Shown: piece by piece, positions 16,446 to 25,130 of the stretch
Position numbering within the stretch: position 1 is the stretch's first letter
Layout of the letters: every line of letters begins with the position of its first letter
From: Caldimicrobium sp.
Lineage (GTDB): Bacteria; Desulfobacterota; Thermodesulfobacteria; Thermodesulfobacteriales; Thermodesulfobacteriaceae
DNA: 47,862 nt
NCBI GenBank assembly: GCA_025060015.1
Contig: JANXDB010000050.1
Coordinates: 1-47,862 of the forward strand
Direction: 5' to 3'
The notes under the pieces: model-generated
Databases searched by the model: none
What the model saw: only the letters and a program-made list of their open reading frames with translations
What the model was told of the DNA's origin: nothing
Made by a program: the position numbers and the translations under genes

Positions 16446-17477
16446 ATGTCAAAGGTAAGGGTACTGATTGTTGACGATTCTGCAATTATGCGAAAGCTTA
16501 TATCCGATTTGCTAACTAAAGAGAAGGACATTGAAATCGTAGCACAGGCTACCAATGGAAAAGAAGCCATAGAGAAGGCTAGGCTTCTTAAACCTGATGT
16601 TATAACCCTTGATATTGAGATGCCAGAAATGGATGGTTTGACTGCACTTAAATTTCTGAAAAAAGAGGTGCCACAGACCAAAGTGATAATGTTTTCATCT
16701 TTAACCCAGGAGGGGGCCAAAGCTACATTAGAGGCTTTGTCCCTTGGGGCCTATGATTTTGTTCCAAAGCCTTCCTCGAAGTCTTTTTTGGAGAGTGTCA
16801 AAAAAATCGAAATGGATTTAGTGCCTAAGATTAGATCAGTAAACGCCCCCAGAGATATCAAGCACTTTAAACCCTCTTTTCAAACCTCTAAACTCAAAAC
16901 TGGAATATACAAAGTCTTGGGAATTGGGGTGTCTACCGGAGGCCCTCAAACTTTGATGGAGATCTTTAAAAATATTCCATCCACTTTAAGAGTCCCAATA
17001 TTTATAGTCCAACACATGCCTCCTCTTTTTACAAAACAACTGGCAGAAAGGCTTGATAAATTAACCCCTCTTACGGTAAAAGAAGCTGAAAACGGAGAAC
17101 CTGTCAAAGAAGGTCACGTTTACATCGCACCAGGCGATTATCACATGAAAGTCACCTTAAACAACAAAGAGAGAACCATAACTCTTACCCAAGACTCGCC
17201 TATAAACAACTGCAGGCCCGCAGTAGATGTCCTCTTTGAATCTTTAGCAGAAGTATATAACGGTGCTTGTCTGGCAATCGTTCTCACCGGGATGGGAAAG
17301 GATGGAACAGAAGGTGCTCGGAAGATCAAACAAAAAGGGGGAGGAGTAATAGCACAGGATTCTCAAAGTTCCATAGTCTTTGGTATGCCCAGGGCAGTAA
17401 TCGAAGCTGGCCTAGCCGATGAAATTCTTAACCTGGAAGATATACCCAAGAGATTAAGGGAATTATTCAGAGTATAA
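16446..17477 (+). CDS. cheB: Chemotaxis protein-glutamate methylesterase CheB
   Basis: This 343-residue two-domain protein removes methyl groups from receptors when phosphorylated by CheA. The receiver (1-125) has Asp56 in LDIEMPEMDG. The methylesterase domain (about 150-343) has the catalytic Ser163 in GVSTGGP, His in IVQHMP and Asp in LTGMGKDGTEG. Standard length. A 6-base gap separates it from cheY2 and cheR follows after 11 bases. Confidence 0.96.
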   Translation: MSKVRVLIVDDSAIMRKLISDLLTKEKDIEIVAQATNGKEAIEKARLLKPDVITLDIEMPEMDGLTALKFLKKEVPQTKVIMFSSLTQEGAKATLEALSLGAYDFVPKPSSKSFLESVKKIEMDLVPKIRSVNAPRDIKHFKPSFQTSKLKTGIYKVLGIGVSTGGPQTLMEIFKNIPSTLRVPIFIVQHMPPLFTKQLAERLDKLTPLTVKEAENGEPVKEGHVYIAPGDYHMKVTLNNKERTITLTQDSPINNCRPAVDVLFESLAEVYNGACLAIVLTGMGKDGTEGARKIKQKGGGVIAQDSQSSIVFGMPRAVIEAGLADEILNLEDIPKRLRELFRV

Positions 17478-17488
17478 AAGGTTTGGGC

Positions 17489-18307
17489 ATGGATAGGGAG
17501 ATATTTAATTTTTTTACAGGTTTAGTAGAAAAAGCAAGTGGTATTTCTTATCAAGTGGGTAAAGAATATCTCTTAGAGAGCCGGCTTAGAGAGTTGGCAA
17601 TAAGTTTAGGATACAGAGATTTGAAGGATTTTTACGAGAGTATTAGGAAAAATCTCAAACCTCAGGTTTTAAACCAGATTATTGACACCCTAACTACAAA
17701 TGAGACCTATTTTTTCAGAGATCAACATCCCTTTGAGACAATAAAAAAAAATATATTACCAGATCTGTTTCAAAAAAGGTGTCAAGAAAAAATCGTTAAG
17801 ATCTGGTCAGCAGCCTGTTCAACTGGACAGGAACCTTATAGTATTTCGCTTTTGATATTGGAGTATTTTTCTAACTATCTATCAAATTACAGAGTAAGTA
17901 TCTATGCTACTGATATTTCAGAATCCTCCTTGAAGAAGGCCAGAGAGGGGATTTACAATCAAATAGAGGTAAATAGGGGATTACCGGTAACCTTTCTGAT
18001 AAAGTATTTTAAACAGGATGGTGGAAATTGGAGAATAGATGAGAGGGTTAGAAATTTGGTCAAATTTGAATTTTTAAACCTTCTTGATGTCTCAACCAAA
18101 GTTAGAGAAAAATTTGACCTTATTCTGTGTCGATATGTGCTTATTTATTTCAGCAAAGATGTTAAGAACAGGGTCTTTCAATCTCTCTGGAATATTTTGA
18201 ACAAAGGTGGCTATTTTATTCTGGGAGCAACAGAGATTCCACCGCTAAATATGCCTGATATGGAAAAGAAAATCTTTGGAAATACAGTTGTTTATTACAA
18301 ATCATAA
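17489..18307 (+). CDS. cheR: Chemotaxis protein methyltransferase CheR
   Basis: This 272-residue SAM-dependent enzyme methylates glutamates of chemoreceptors. It has the N-terminal helical domain (1-75), TLTTNETYFFRD (about 68-80) and the SAM site WSAACSTGQEPYS (about 109-121), then YATDIS and CRYVLIYFS. The ATG at 17489 is chosen over a TTG at 17483 because AAAGG lies 7 bases ahead of it. The partner CheB precedes it. Receptors are not in the window. Confidence 0.95.
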   Translation: MDREIFNFFTGLVEKASGISYQVGKEYLLESRLRELAISLGYRDLKDFYESIRKNLKPQVLNQIIDTLTTNETYFFRDQHPFETIKKNILPDLFQKRCQEKIVKIWSAACSTGQEPYSISLLILEYFSNYLSNYRVSIYATDISESSLKKAREGIYNQIEVNRGLPVTFLIKYFKQDGGNWRIDERVRNLVKFEFLNLLDVSTKVREKFDLILCRYVLIYFSKDVKNRVFQSLWNILNKGGYFILGATEIPPLNMPDMEKKIFGNTVVYYKS

Positions 18308-18329
18308 CTTATAGGGAGGTAAGATCTGT

Positions 18330-20981
18330 ATGATAGAGGATGATATCTTGAAGGATTTTTTGGTTGAAGCAAAGGATGGAATAGCTAAAATGGAGGAGGA
18401 ATTTATAGAATTAGAACGTGATAAAAATAACGTTGAGATTCTAAAAAGTCTCTTTCGAACTATGCATTCCCTTAAAGGGGCTGCTGGTTTTTTTGGATTT
18501 AAATCTCTAGAGGGTATAGCTCACTTTGCTGAGGATATATTATCAAAATTGAGAGACGGAGTGATTGAAGCTAGCGAAGACATTGTTGATATTCTCCTTA
18601 AATGTTTGGATGAAATAAAGTTCATTGTGGCTTATCTTGAGGAAAGTAAAACTGAACCCCTAGATGATAGGATCTTAGAGTTTTTAGTGAATCTCTCAAA
18701 ATTTAATGATAAGTTGAAAAAGAGGATTCAAGAAGAGAAAGTGGAGAAAGTAGAATCGGCAGAGCTAAAAGAGGAGATAGCTCCAAAGGAGCTTGAGGAG
18801 AGATCAATTGGTGATCAGACACTCGAAGAGATAAAACCCAGCGAGGCCGTTGAAAAGACTGATCTCCCTGTTAAACCATCTCCAGAGGAGATTTCAGAGA
18901 GGGTCAAAGACGATAAGCCCTTACCAACACCTGGCATAAAGGAGCTTACAGAAACCCACATCAAGGTAGATGTAAGACTTCTCGATACCCTGATGAATCT
19001 TGCTGGTGAATTAGTCTTGGCCCGAAACCGGGTAGTTCAATTGGCAAATAGATTATCAGATTCTGATCTGCAGAGGAGTGTTCAGGTTCTATCCATGGTT
19101 ACAACTGAACTTCAAGAGACAATTATGAAAACAAGGATGCAACCCATTGGGGTGGTTTTCAATAAATTTCCTCGTATAGTGAGAGATCTTGCAAAGAGTC
19201 TGAACAAGAGAGTTAACCTTCACTTAGAAGGGACTGAAACTGAGCTTGATCGGTCCATCATTGAAGCAATTAAAGATCCATTGACTCACCTTGTTAGAAA
19301 CTCCATCGATCATGGCATAGAGGCTCCAGAGATCAGAGCACAGGTTGGTAAATCTCCCGAGGGGAATCTATTTTTAAGGGCCTATCACGAGGGAGGACAG
19401 GTTGTAATAGAAATAGAGGATGACGGAAAGGGGATCGATTTAGAGAAGATCAAGAGAAAGGCAGTGGAGAAGGGGCTTGTCTCTCCTGAGGAGATAGATC
19501 GTCTCTCTGAAAAGGAGATTCTTTCATTCATATTCAAGTCTGGTTTTTCCACAGCAGAAAAGATAACCCAGGTTTCAGGCCGTGGGGTGGGAATGGATGT
19601 TGTTAAGACTAATATTGAGAAATTAGGTGGATCCATCGAAATTAATACCATACTTAGAAAAGGCACAACTGTCAGGGTTAAAATACCTTTAACCTTGGCC
19701 ATTATTCCCGCTTTGATTGTCACATCAAATGAACAGAGATACGCCATCCCCCAGGTAAATCTCAAGGAAATTGTAAGCATCAATCCGCAAAAGGATATTT
19801 TATATCTTGGTGAGAGTCAATTTTATAGATTAAGGGGAGAAATCATACCAATTTTATCCCTATCAAATATTTTAGATCAGAACAAGACCCAGGAGGAACA
19901 TAACCTATTGATATTGACCACTGGAGAGAGATATTATGGTTTGTTAGTAGACAGAATATACGATTCAGAGGAGATAGTGGTAAAGCCTCTGGGTAAGTGG
20001 TTTAAAGGTATACCCCTATACAGTGGGGCAACTATCATGGGTGATGGGAAGCTTGCCTTAATACTTGATATAGTTGGACTAAGTAAGTTTGTTGGTCTCA
20101 AGGCAGAAGAGGTAGAAAGAGCCCTAGAAGAAAAACAAATTAAAACTATCACTGAAGAGACACAGTTTATTCTTCTCTTCGATGTAGAGGATACCACCCT
20201 TGCCCTCCCCTTGGCCTTAATTTCAAGGCTTGATAAAATCAGGGGAGATAAAATCGAAATCGTGGGGGGAAAAGAAATAATACTCTATAAAAATAAGGTT
20301 ATTCCCGTGATCCGATTGGAAAATTACTTACCTATTCAGGGAGTTTTACCACAGGAGGAATACAGTGTTCTATTTTTTTCAGAGAGGGAAAAGACCTGCG
20401 CCATTATCTGTTCACGGATTGTTGACACAATTGAGACCAGTCTTCAAGTAGAGACCGATCTTTACGTTCAGCCTGGGATTTTAGGATACAGAATTATCAA
20501 CAATAAAACAGTTTTATTCCTTGATATATATAAGATCATTGAAATGTATGATCCAGAATGGTTCACTGTGAAGAGCCTAGAGAGAGAAGGACCGACAAAC
20601 ATCCTATTAGCTGAGGATTCGCCATTCTTCCAAAATATGATAAGTAATTATTTAACACAGGGTGGCTTTCATGTTGAAATTGCTCCAAATGGTGAAGAGG
20701 CCCTTAAAAAATTGAAAGCAGGTTTTAAGCCTGACTTGATTATCAGTGATATAGAAATGCCTGTGATGGATGGTTTTGAGTTTATCAAAGAACTTCGAAG
20801 TCAAAATGAATTCAGAGATATACCCGTTATGGTTTTAACATCATTGACAGGTGAGGATATTAGGAGAAAAGTCTTTGAACTCGGTGCAAATGCCTATGAG
20901 GTGAAATTAGAAAGAGAGAGGGTCCTCTCTGCCATTGAAAAACTACTCGAGAAAAAATTAAATAGAGCCATGGTCTTGTAA
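18330..20981 (+). CDS. cheA: Hybrid chemotaxis kinase CheA with two CheW-like domains and a fused receiver
   Basis: This 883-residue histidine kinase has an HPt domain with phospho-acceptor His46 (HSLKGAAGF), a charged linker (about 135-210) where the P2 CheY-binding domain would normally be, and a dimerisation domain (LMNLAGELVLARNR). The ATPase has HLVRNSIDHGIE (N box), DDGKGID (G1) and GRGVGMDVV (G2). A CheW/P5 domain (about 455-595), a second CheW-like domain (about 610-745) and a C-terminal receiver with Asp807 in SDIEMPVMDG follow. AGGGAGG precedes the start. The receiver's switch-end wording YEVKLE replaces the usual KPF, though the Lys is kept. Confidence 0.94.
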   Translation: MIEDDILKDFLVEAKDGIAKMEEEFIELERDKNNVEILKSLFRTMHSLKGAAGFFGFKSLEGIAHFAEDILSKLRDGVIEASEDIVDILLKCLDEIKFIVAYLEESKTEPLDDRILEFLVNLSKFNDKLKKRIQEEKVEKVESAELKEEIAPKELEERSIGDQTLEEIKPSEAVEKTDLPVKPSPEEISERVKDDKPLPTPGIKELTETHIKVDVRLLDTLMNLAGELVLARNRVVQLANRLSDSDLQRSVQVLSMVTTELQETIMKTRMQPIGVVFNKFPRIVRDLAKSLNKRVNLHLEGTETELDRSIIEAIKDPLTHLVRNSIDHGIEAPEIRAQVGKSPEGNLFLRAYHEGGQVVIEIEDDGKGIDLEKIKRKAVEKGLVSPEEIDRLSEKEILSFIFKSGFSTAEKITQVSGRGVGMDVVKTNIEKLGGSIEINTILRKGTTVRVKIPLTLAIIPALIVTSNEQRYAIPQVNLKEIVSINPQKDILYLGESQFYRLRGEIIPILSLSNILDQNKTQEEHNLLILTTGERYYGLLVDRIYDSEEIVVKPLGKWFKGIPLYSGATIMGDGKLALILDIVGLSKFVGLKAEEVERALEEKQIKTITEETQFILLFDVEDTTLALPLALISRLDKIRGDKIEIVGGKEIILYKNKVIPVIRLENYLPIQGVLPQEEYSVLFFSEREKTCAIICSRIVDTIETSLQVETDLYVQPGILGYRIINNKTVLFLDIYKIIEMYDPEWFTVKSLEREGPTNILLAEDSPFFQNMISNYLTQGGFHVEIAPNGEEALKKLKAGFKPDLIISDIEMPVMDGFEFIKELRSQNEFRDIPVMVLTSLTGEDIRRKVFELGANAYEVKLERERVLSAIEKLLEKKLNRAMVL

Positions 20982-20985
20982 TTAA

Positions 20986-21903
20986 ATGATGAAGATCTTG
21001 TCCTTTAATAACAAAGAAGAAATCAAGGCTTTCTTTAGACAGAAGGTCAAAGAGCTTCACCCGGATAAAGGTGGATGTATTGAAAAATATCTTATTCTGC
21101 AGAATTGGTATAAGCAAGCCTTAGAACAATTTAGAAATGAGAATAAGATCAAGATTTCTAAAATAAGTGATAGATATGTTGGCTATGGAAACTCCTTTTA
21201 CAAAACACAGAAATTTACAATAAAAGAACTTGCTTTGGGCTTGGAAAAAGAGCTTACTCTTCCTCTTAAAGAGAACCCATGCCCCTACTGTGAGGGTTCA
21301 GGTATAAATAAACATAGTCTTAAAAAGACTTGTTCCTACTGCCACGGAGAGGGTATCTTGAAACTGGTTTCTGGAAATGAGGAAGTTATCCACAACTGTA
21401 CTTTTTGTGCCGGAGTTGGGTACATTAACATTGAAAGGTGTTCACACTGTTTTGGAAAAGGAAAGATTAAGGAGGAGATACCTCTCAAGATAAAACTACC
21501 CTTTGGCTTGCGTCAAGGTGATATTCTATGTATCTCTGGTGAAACCATGGGTGTGTGCTGGAATTTTTACATAGAGGTTGAGGTTGAACCTCATCCCTTT
21601 TGGAGATTAGAGGGAGATAACTTGATCTGTGAGGTAAAAGTGCCTTTCTATGAGATCCTTCTTCGGGACACTCTTGAGGTTGAAACCCTTGAGGGAATAG
21701 AACGAGTCCCCACTGGCTATTTTGCTGATGGAGAACCAGTGGTATTCACTGGAAGAGGACCATTTTTGTCAGATGAGAGCAGACTCAGGAGAGGAGATCT
21801 TATTGTGAATCTTAAAACACTTTTTCCTAAGACACTATCATTAGAAGCAGAAACCTTACTATATAATTTTAAAAACTTAATAGAGAGGGAGCGACTATGT
21901 TAG
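20986..21903 (+). CDS. J-domain/zinc-finger protein (DnaJ-like, short J-domain)
   Basis: This 305-residue protein has the DnaJ plan. It has a J-domain remnant with HPDKGG (25-30) but only a short, unusual helix I. No Gly/Phe linker is evident. A full zinc-finger region has four Cys-x-x-Cys-x-Gly-x-Gly repeats (C99/C102, C116/C119, C138/C141, C152/C155), and a C-terminal substrate-binding domain follows (about 165-290). The HPD that stimulates DnaK is intact. It lies between cheA and cheW and overlaps cheW by 7 bp, so it is co-expressed with chemotaxis genes rather than with dnaK. It may be a dedicated co-chaperone, which is inference. ATG at 20986 or 20989; no clear ribosome site. Confidence 0.8.
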   Translation: MMKILSFNNKEEIKAFFRQKVKELHPDKGGCIEKYLILQNWYKQALEQFRNENKIKISKISDRYVGYGNSFYKTQKFTIKELALGLEKELTLPLKENPCPYCEGSGINKHSLKKTCSYCHGEGILKLVSGNEEVIHNCTFCAGVGYINIERCSHCFGKGKIKEEIPLKIKLPFGLRQGDILCISGETMGVCWNFYIEVEVEPHPFWRLEGDNLICEVKVPFYEILLRDTLEVETLEGIERVPTGYFADGEPVVFTGRGPFLSDESRLRRGDLIVNLKTLFPKTLSLEAETLLYNFKNLIERERLC

Positions 21904-22367
21904 AGAAGGCCTCAATTGCTCAAAAAGATTTATCAAGATCTCAGGCTATACAGAATACAATCATTTTGGTTACCTTTTATCTTGGAAATTATCTTTTTGG
22001 AATCAAAGCAGAAAAGGTTATGGAAATAAATAAAGATTTAGATATAACTCCTGTACCCCATTCAGAGGATTATATCCTCGGAATCATGAACTTAAGAGGT
22101 CAAATTATAACAGTTATAGACCTTTCAAAAAAGATCAGAACAATGTTCTCTGTAAATCCTCGTTTGAATTTGATTCTGCGTCATCAGGATGAGGTGGCTG
22201 CTTTTCTTATTGAAAAAATCGATGACATCCTTGAGATACCTGTTAATAAGCTTGAGGAGCCTCCGGAAAAGATCGAAGGTATTAGCAGAGAGTTTGTGGA
22301 AAAGGTATATCAACTGCCGGATCGGTTACTAATAGTATTGAATGTTGATAAAGTTTTCGATCATTGA
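21897..22367 (+). CDS. cheW: Chemotaxis coupling protein CheW
   Basis: This 156-residue single CheW domain links receptors to CheA. Its conserved blocks are YLFGIKAEKVMEI, ITPVPHSEDYILGIMNLRGQ, ITVIDLSKKI and, at the end, LPDRLLIVLNVDKVF. An N-terminal extension of about 20 residues precedes the domain. It closes the flagellar/chemotaxis block. Its last 7 bases overlap the 3' end of the HNH gene on the other strand. Confidence 0.93.
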   Translation: MLEKASIAQKDLSRSQAIQNTIILVTFYLGNYLFGIKAEKVMEINKDLDITPVPHSEDYILGIMNLRGQIITVIDLSKKIRTMFSVNPRLNLILRHQDEVAAFLIEKIDDILEIPVNKLEEPPEKIEGISREFVEKVYQLPDRLLIVLNVDKVFDH

Positions 22368-22984
22368 CCCCCATCATCGTCAAAAAGACCAGCGAAATTA
22401 AGAAAAACTCTCCATTTATCCTTTTTGTGCTTGGGGAATTCCTCTAATATTAAGGCTTGCCAGCGTGGTGTTTTGGGTGCTTTTAAGAGTTTGAGTCCTG
22501 CCTCGTCAGGGGTTCTATTTCCCTTCTTAAGGTTACACTTCTTACAGCAAAGCACCACATTGGACCAGACAGTTTTACCACCTCTACTCCTTGGGATTAC
22601 GTGATCTATTGTTCGCTCTTTAGGATTTTTTAAAAGCCTGCCACAGTATTGGCAGGTGAACCGATCCCTTAAAAAGAGATTCTGTCTAGAGAAGATAACC
22701 TCACTTTGAGGCAGCGATTCATAGAAGGGCAAATAGATAGCATCTGGTATGAGAAGGGTAATTGAGGGACTTCTGATAAATTTTAGATCTGAACTAGGGC
22801 CATTTTCATAGAATTTACTTATTTTGATCCATTCTTCAAAGGTATGAGTTGTCCAATCGGAGGTGATAACCTTAGCTGTGCCTTTTACTAAGTGACAGAT
22901 AGCTCTTTGTAGAGTGGTAATTTGAGTTGCCTGATAAAATTTATTTAGGACTAAGATCTTTTCTTGAAGACTGGTTTTGACCAC
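22361..22984 (-). CDS. HNH endonuclease family protein
   Basis: This 207-residue protein has a central HNH domain: CQYCGRLL, TIDHVIPRSRGGKTVWSNVVLCC and KKCNLKKGNRTPDEA (about 112-165). These give two Cys pairs for zinc and the His-Asn-His core. The first 100 residues form a helical extension with QRAICHLVKGTAKV, which is common in this chromosomally encoded subfamily. The start is a GTG at 22984, 5 bases after the stop of the AsnC-like gene. It is not next to mobile elements or a methylase, so it is probably a housekeeping nuclease of unknown target. Confidence 0.82.
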   Translation of the reverse strand: MVKTSLQEKILVLNKFYQATQITTLQRAICHLVKGTAKVITSDWTTHTFEEWIKISKFYENGPSSDLKFIRSPSITLLIPDAIYLPFYESLPQSEVIFSRQNLFLRDRFTCQYCGRLLKNPKERTIDHVIPRSRGGKTVWSNVVLCCKKCNLKKGNRTPDEAGLKLLKAPKTPRWQALILEEFPKHKKDKWRVFLNFAGLFDDDGGQ

Positions 22985-22989
22985 CCCCT

Positions 22990-23223
22990 TTAACTAACCA
23001 CAGGACAGGTCATGGTATGATTGATTGCAGGAATATTCTGGAATTTTTCCAGGAGAAGTTTGGAGATATCCTCGTAATTTGGCACTTCAATCTCAACGAT
23101 TATGTCGTAAGGTCCCATGATAATGTCCATTTTTTTAACCTCTGGCACTCTCTTTAACTCCTCAGCAACCTTCTGTGTTTGTCCAATCTGGGTGTTAATT
23201 AACACATAAGCTCTGATTCCCAT
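22990..23223 (-). CDS. AsnC/Lrp ligand-binding (RAM) domain protein without DNA-binding domain
   Basis: This 77-residue protein is the entire RAM (regulation of amino acid metabolism) domain: AYVLINTQIGQTQKVAEELK, VKKMDIIMGPYDIIVEIEV and a C-terminal INHTMTCPVV. No helix-turn-helix is present. Stand-alone RAM proteins assemble as ring dimers and bind amino acids. It lies just downstream of a methionine synthase-like gene, so methionine is an attractive but unproven ligand. GGGGG lies 8 bases before the ATG, and an extended -10 promoter precedes it (23250-23258). Confidence 0.82.
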   Translation of the reverse strand: MGIRAYVLINTQIGQTQKVAEELKRVPEVKKMDIIMGPYDIIVEIEVPNYEDISKLLLEKFQNIPAINHTMTCPVVS

Positions 23224-23249
23224 GACGCTACCCCCTTTTTTCTAAATAA

Positions 23250-23258
23250 AGTATAGCA
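23250..23258 (-). promoter_or_regulatory. Extended -10 promoter for the AsnC-like and HNH genes
   Basis: On the minus strand TGCTATACT is an extended -10 element (TGN plus TATACT). TTGCTT lies 14 bases upstream, too close for a good -35. It overlaps the last codons' downstream edge of the MetE-like gene and would start a transcript near 23243, about 20 bases before the ATG. Confidence 0.35.
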
Positions 23259-23261
23259 TTT

Positions 23262-24302
23262 TCATTTAAAAGCAAGTTTAATTGAATTTAAAAGATTTAT
23301 TACTTTACCCACCGCCTTTTCAGGGAGACTACCCATGCCACAGGCTGGTGTGATGAGGCTTCGCTTTAGGATATTTTGGAGATCCATATTTAATTTTTGG
23401 GCAGTTGTTGTCAATTGTTTTGTAAATCTCTCAAGAATCTCTTCTCGATTGGTTGCTTCAAGAAGAGCGATATCGGTGGGCACTGTTCCCCAGGCTATGA
23501 AGGTATCGTCCCTTTGTAAAAATTTAGATAGGGAATCTGCGTAGATTATAAAGCGATCAAAGTAAGAAAAGTTATCAAAATTCACTATTTTGACCTGGGT
23601 TTCTAAAACTAAATCCCATGAGGTATTTGCGCAGATGTGAACCCCAGTCATAATGTCAAAGGAGTGGAGGGCCTCAAAGATCTCATTAAGCATGTTTTGG
23701 ACCAGTTCTTTACCCAGGGTTATATAGCTACTACTGCCAAAGCCTGCAAGCCCTGGTTCATCAAGAAAGACAATGACCTTTGAAGACACCTCCTTTAAGA
23801 ACATGCTTTGGGCAAGGGCTTTAAGAGTTACGAATTTTATTAAGAGATCCCTTAGGTCCTCTCGAAAAATTATGCACTCTCCCTCTTTAGTCTTAAGAGT
23901 TGTTCCCAAGGTAAAGGGGCCTGTGATCTGTCCTTTTGTAAGGGGAGGTTTTTTTGTTCTTAATCGCTCAATGAAGGGGATAAAAGCTCTTGATGATGAG
24001 TCTTCCCAAAACCTTTTTAACAGATCGAGGCGGTTATTTTCTTTAATTTCAACATAAGTCTCATAAAAGTTGACTAATTCCTCTTCGAAAGTTCCGCTAT
24101 CTAGGAGGATTCTCTCCTTTTCAAAGTGAAATCCTGGAAAACTCCTAACAAATTGCCAAATCATGCCTTCGTCTTTGAACTTTGGTAGCTGGGGCCAGGC
24201 AGGGATGTCAAAACTTAAAGAGATTTCAAGGGCTTTTTCTACTTCAGTGAAAGGTAAACTACCAATGTGGGTTGTGGGTAAGAAAATTTCAAGGGACGAC
24301 AC
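23262..24302 (-). CDS. Core-MetE-like methionine synthase (short, B12-independent fold)
   Basis: This protein of about 346 residues covers only the catalytic C-terminal barrel of MetE-type methionine synthase (COG0620). THIGSLP lies near the N-terminus, and zinc-ligand candidates are HIC (about H223, C225) and PACGMG (about C321). DEPGL gives the acidic residue. The folate-binding N-terminal half of MetE is missing. Known short core-MetE enzymes take methyl groups from corrinoid proteins, so that is the likely mode here. An open frame extends to 24344, but a GTG at 24302 has AGAGGAGGAG just before it and overlaps the VKOR stop by 14 bp, so it is preferred. The exact subgroup is not resolved. 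Confidence 0.75.
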   Translation of the reverse strand: MSSLEIFLPTTHIGSLPFTEVEKALEISLSFDIPAWPQLPKFKDEGMIWQFVRSFPGFHFEKERILLDSGTFEEELVNFYETYVEIKENNRLDLLKRFWEDSSSRAFIPFIERLRTKKPPLTKGQITGPFTLGTTLKTKEGECIIFREDLRDLLIKFVTLKALAQSMFLKEVSSKVIVFLDEPGLAGFGSSSYITLGKELVQNMLNEIFEALHSFDIMTGVHICANTSWDLVLETQVKIVNFDNFSYFDRFIIYADSLSKFLQRDDTFIAWGTVPTDIALLEATNREEILERFTKQLTTTAQKLNMDLQNILKRSLITPACGMGSLPEKAVGKVINLLNSIKLAFK

Positions 24303-25056
24303 AGACTCCTCCTCTCTCATGAATTTGCAGTTGACAGGTAGCATTGTCTACTGGATTGGTATTAATCAAGATCTGATTTTCCCTTCTTTCAATTAAAACA
24401 GGTAGGGTAGTTATATTTAAGGCCCTTAACAGGGGATAGACCTTACTTAGGTGAATCTTTTCCCAATCACCATAAAGGGGATTTTTCAAAAATTCCAGAC
24501 AGCGCGGGCAATTTTCTGAGTATATGATATAACCTTTTGATGTATCCTTTAGTACTCTATCTAAATCAAGACTCGTGAGGAAGAAAGCCACTGAAAAACC
24601 AATTATCGAACCAAAGCATAGAGATAAAAGAGAGGATAGCCCAAAAGGGTCATCTCTTATGACAAAGAGAAGGAAGATAAAAATCAATGATGTAAGAATG
24701 GCAACAGAGATGCAAAAATAACAGGTTGCCTTTAGCTCCAAAAGAAGTCTTGAGATAAATACAGCCTCTGCGAAAACCCCACTTCCAGCCAGAAATAATA
24801 GAAAGTTTTTGAAAAAAGACCCCTTTGTCTTATAGTAGATAATGGTTGTAAGGAGAAATACAGTAAAGAAAAGCCCTCCTATCAGGAGTAAAGTTGTTTT
24901 TGGAATCGGAGAGATTAACCTTGCTATTTCACAGCCTTTATCAAGGCAAAGGGTTTTATCGTATTGAGAGAGAAAATACTCAAGCAGGATAAGTATAAGG
25001 GTTAAGGATAGTAAAAAGAGAAGAATATAAAGGGAATTTTTTCTCTTTTTTTTCAT
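24289..25056 (-). CDS. VKOR-family disulfide oxidoreductase fused to a thioredoxin-like domain
   Basis: This 255-residue membrane protein makes disulfide bonds. It has an N-terminal helix, a periplasmic Cys pair (C37, C42), several transmembrane helices and the active-site CYFC (C112, C115) near the quinone site. A C-terminal thioredoxin/glutaredoxin-like segment has ENCPRC (C183, C186) and a cis-Pro-like TTLPV. It replaces a DsbB. A further Cys pair (C241, C252) is near the end. It is the first gene of a four-gene minus-strand operon, with a near-leaderless promoter at 25065-25092. Confidence 0.85.
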   Translation of the reverse strand: MKKKRKNSLYILLFLLSLTLILILLEYFLSQYDKTLCLDKGCEIARLISPIPKTTLLLIGGLFFTVFLLTTIIYYKTKGSFFKNFLLFLAGSGVFAEAVFISRLLLELKATCYFCISVAILTSLIFIFLLFVIRDDPFGLSSLLSLCFGSIIGFSVAFFLTSLDLDRVLKDTSKGYIIYSENCPRCLEFLKNPLYGDWEKIHLSKVYPLLRALNITTLPVLIERRENQILINTNPVDNATCQLQIHERGGVCVVP

Positions 25057-25064
25057 GTGGCTAT

Positions 25065-25092
25065 ATTTTAGCCCTTTGGAGTAAAAAGTAAA
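25065..25092 (-). promoter_or_regulatory. Putative sigma-70 promoter for the VKOR operon
   Basis: On the minus strand TTTACT (25092-25087), a 16-bp spacer and TAAAAT (25070-25065) place the start about 8 bases from the -10, close to the ATG at 25056, so the mRNA would have almost no leader. Confidence 0.4.
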
Positions 25093-25095
25093 GGC

Positions 25096-25123
25096 TTGTT
25101 TTAATACCTTTTTGGATTATACT
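25096..25123 (+). promoter_or_regulatory. Putative sigma-70 promoter for the lptA-rpoN operon
   Basis: TTGTTT (25096-25101), a 16-bp spacer and TATACT (25118-25123) lie 7 bases before the lptA ATG at 25131. The predicted start falls at or next to the ATG, so a leaderless or near-leaderless mRNA is expected. It runs back to back with the VKOR promoter in a 74-bp gap, and the two may compete. Confidence 0.45.
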
Positions 25124-25130
25124 TAAGGGC

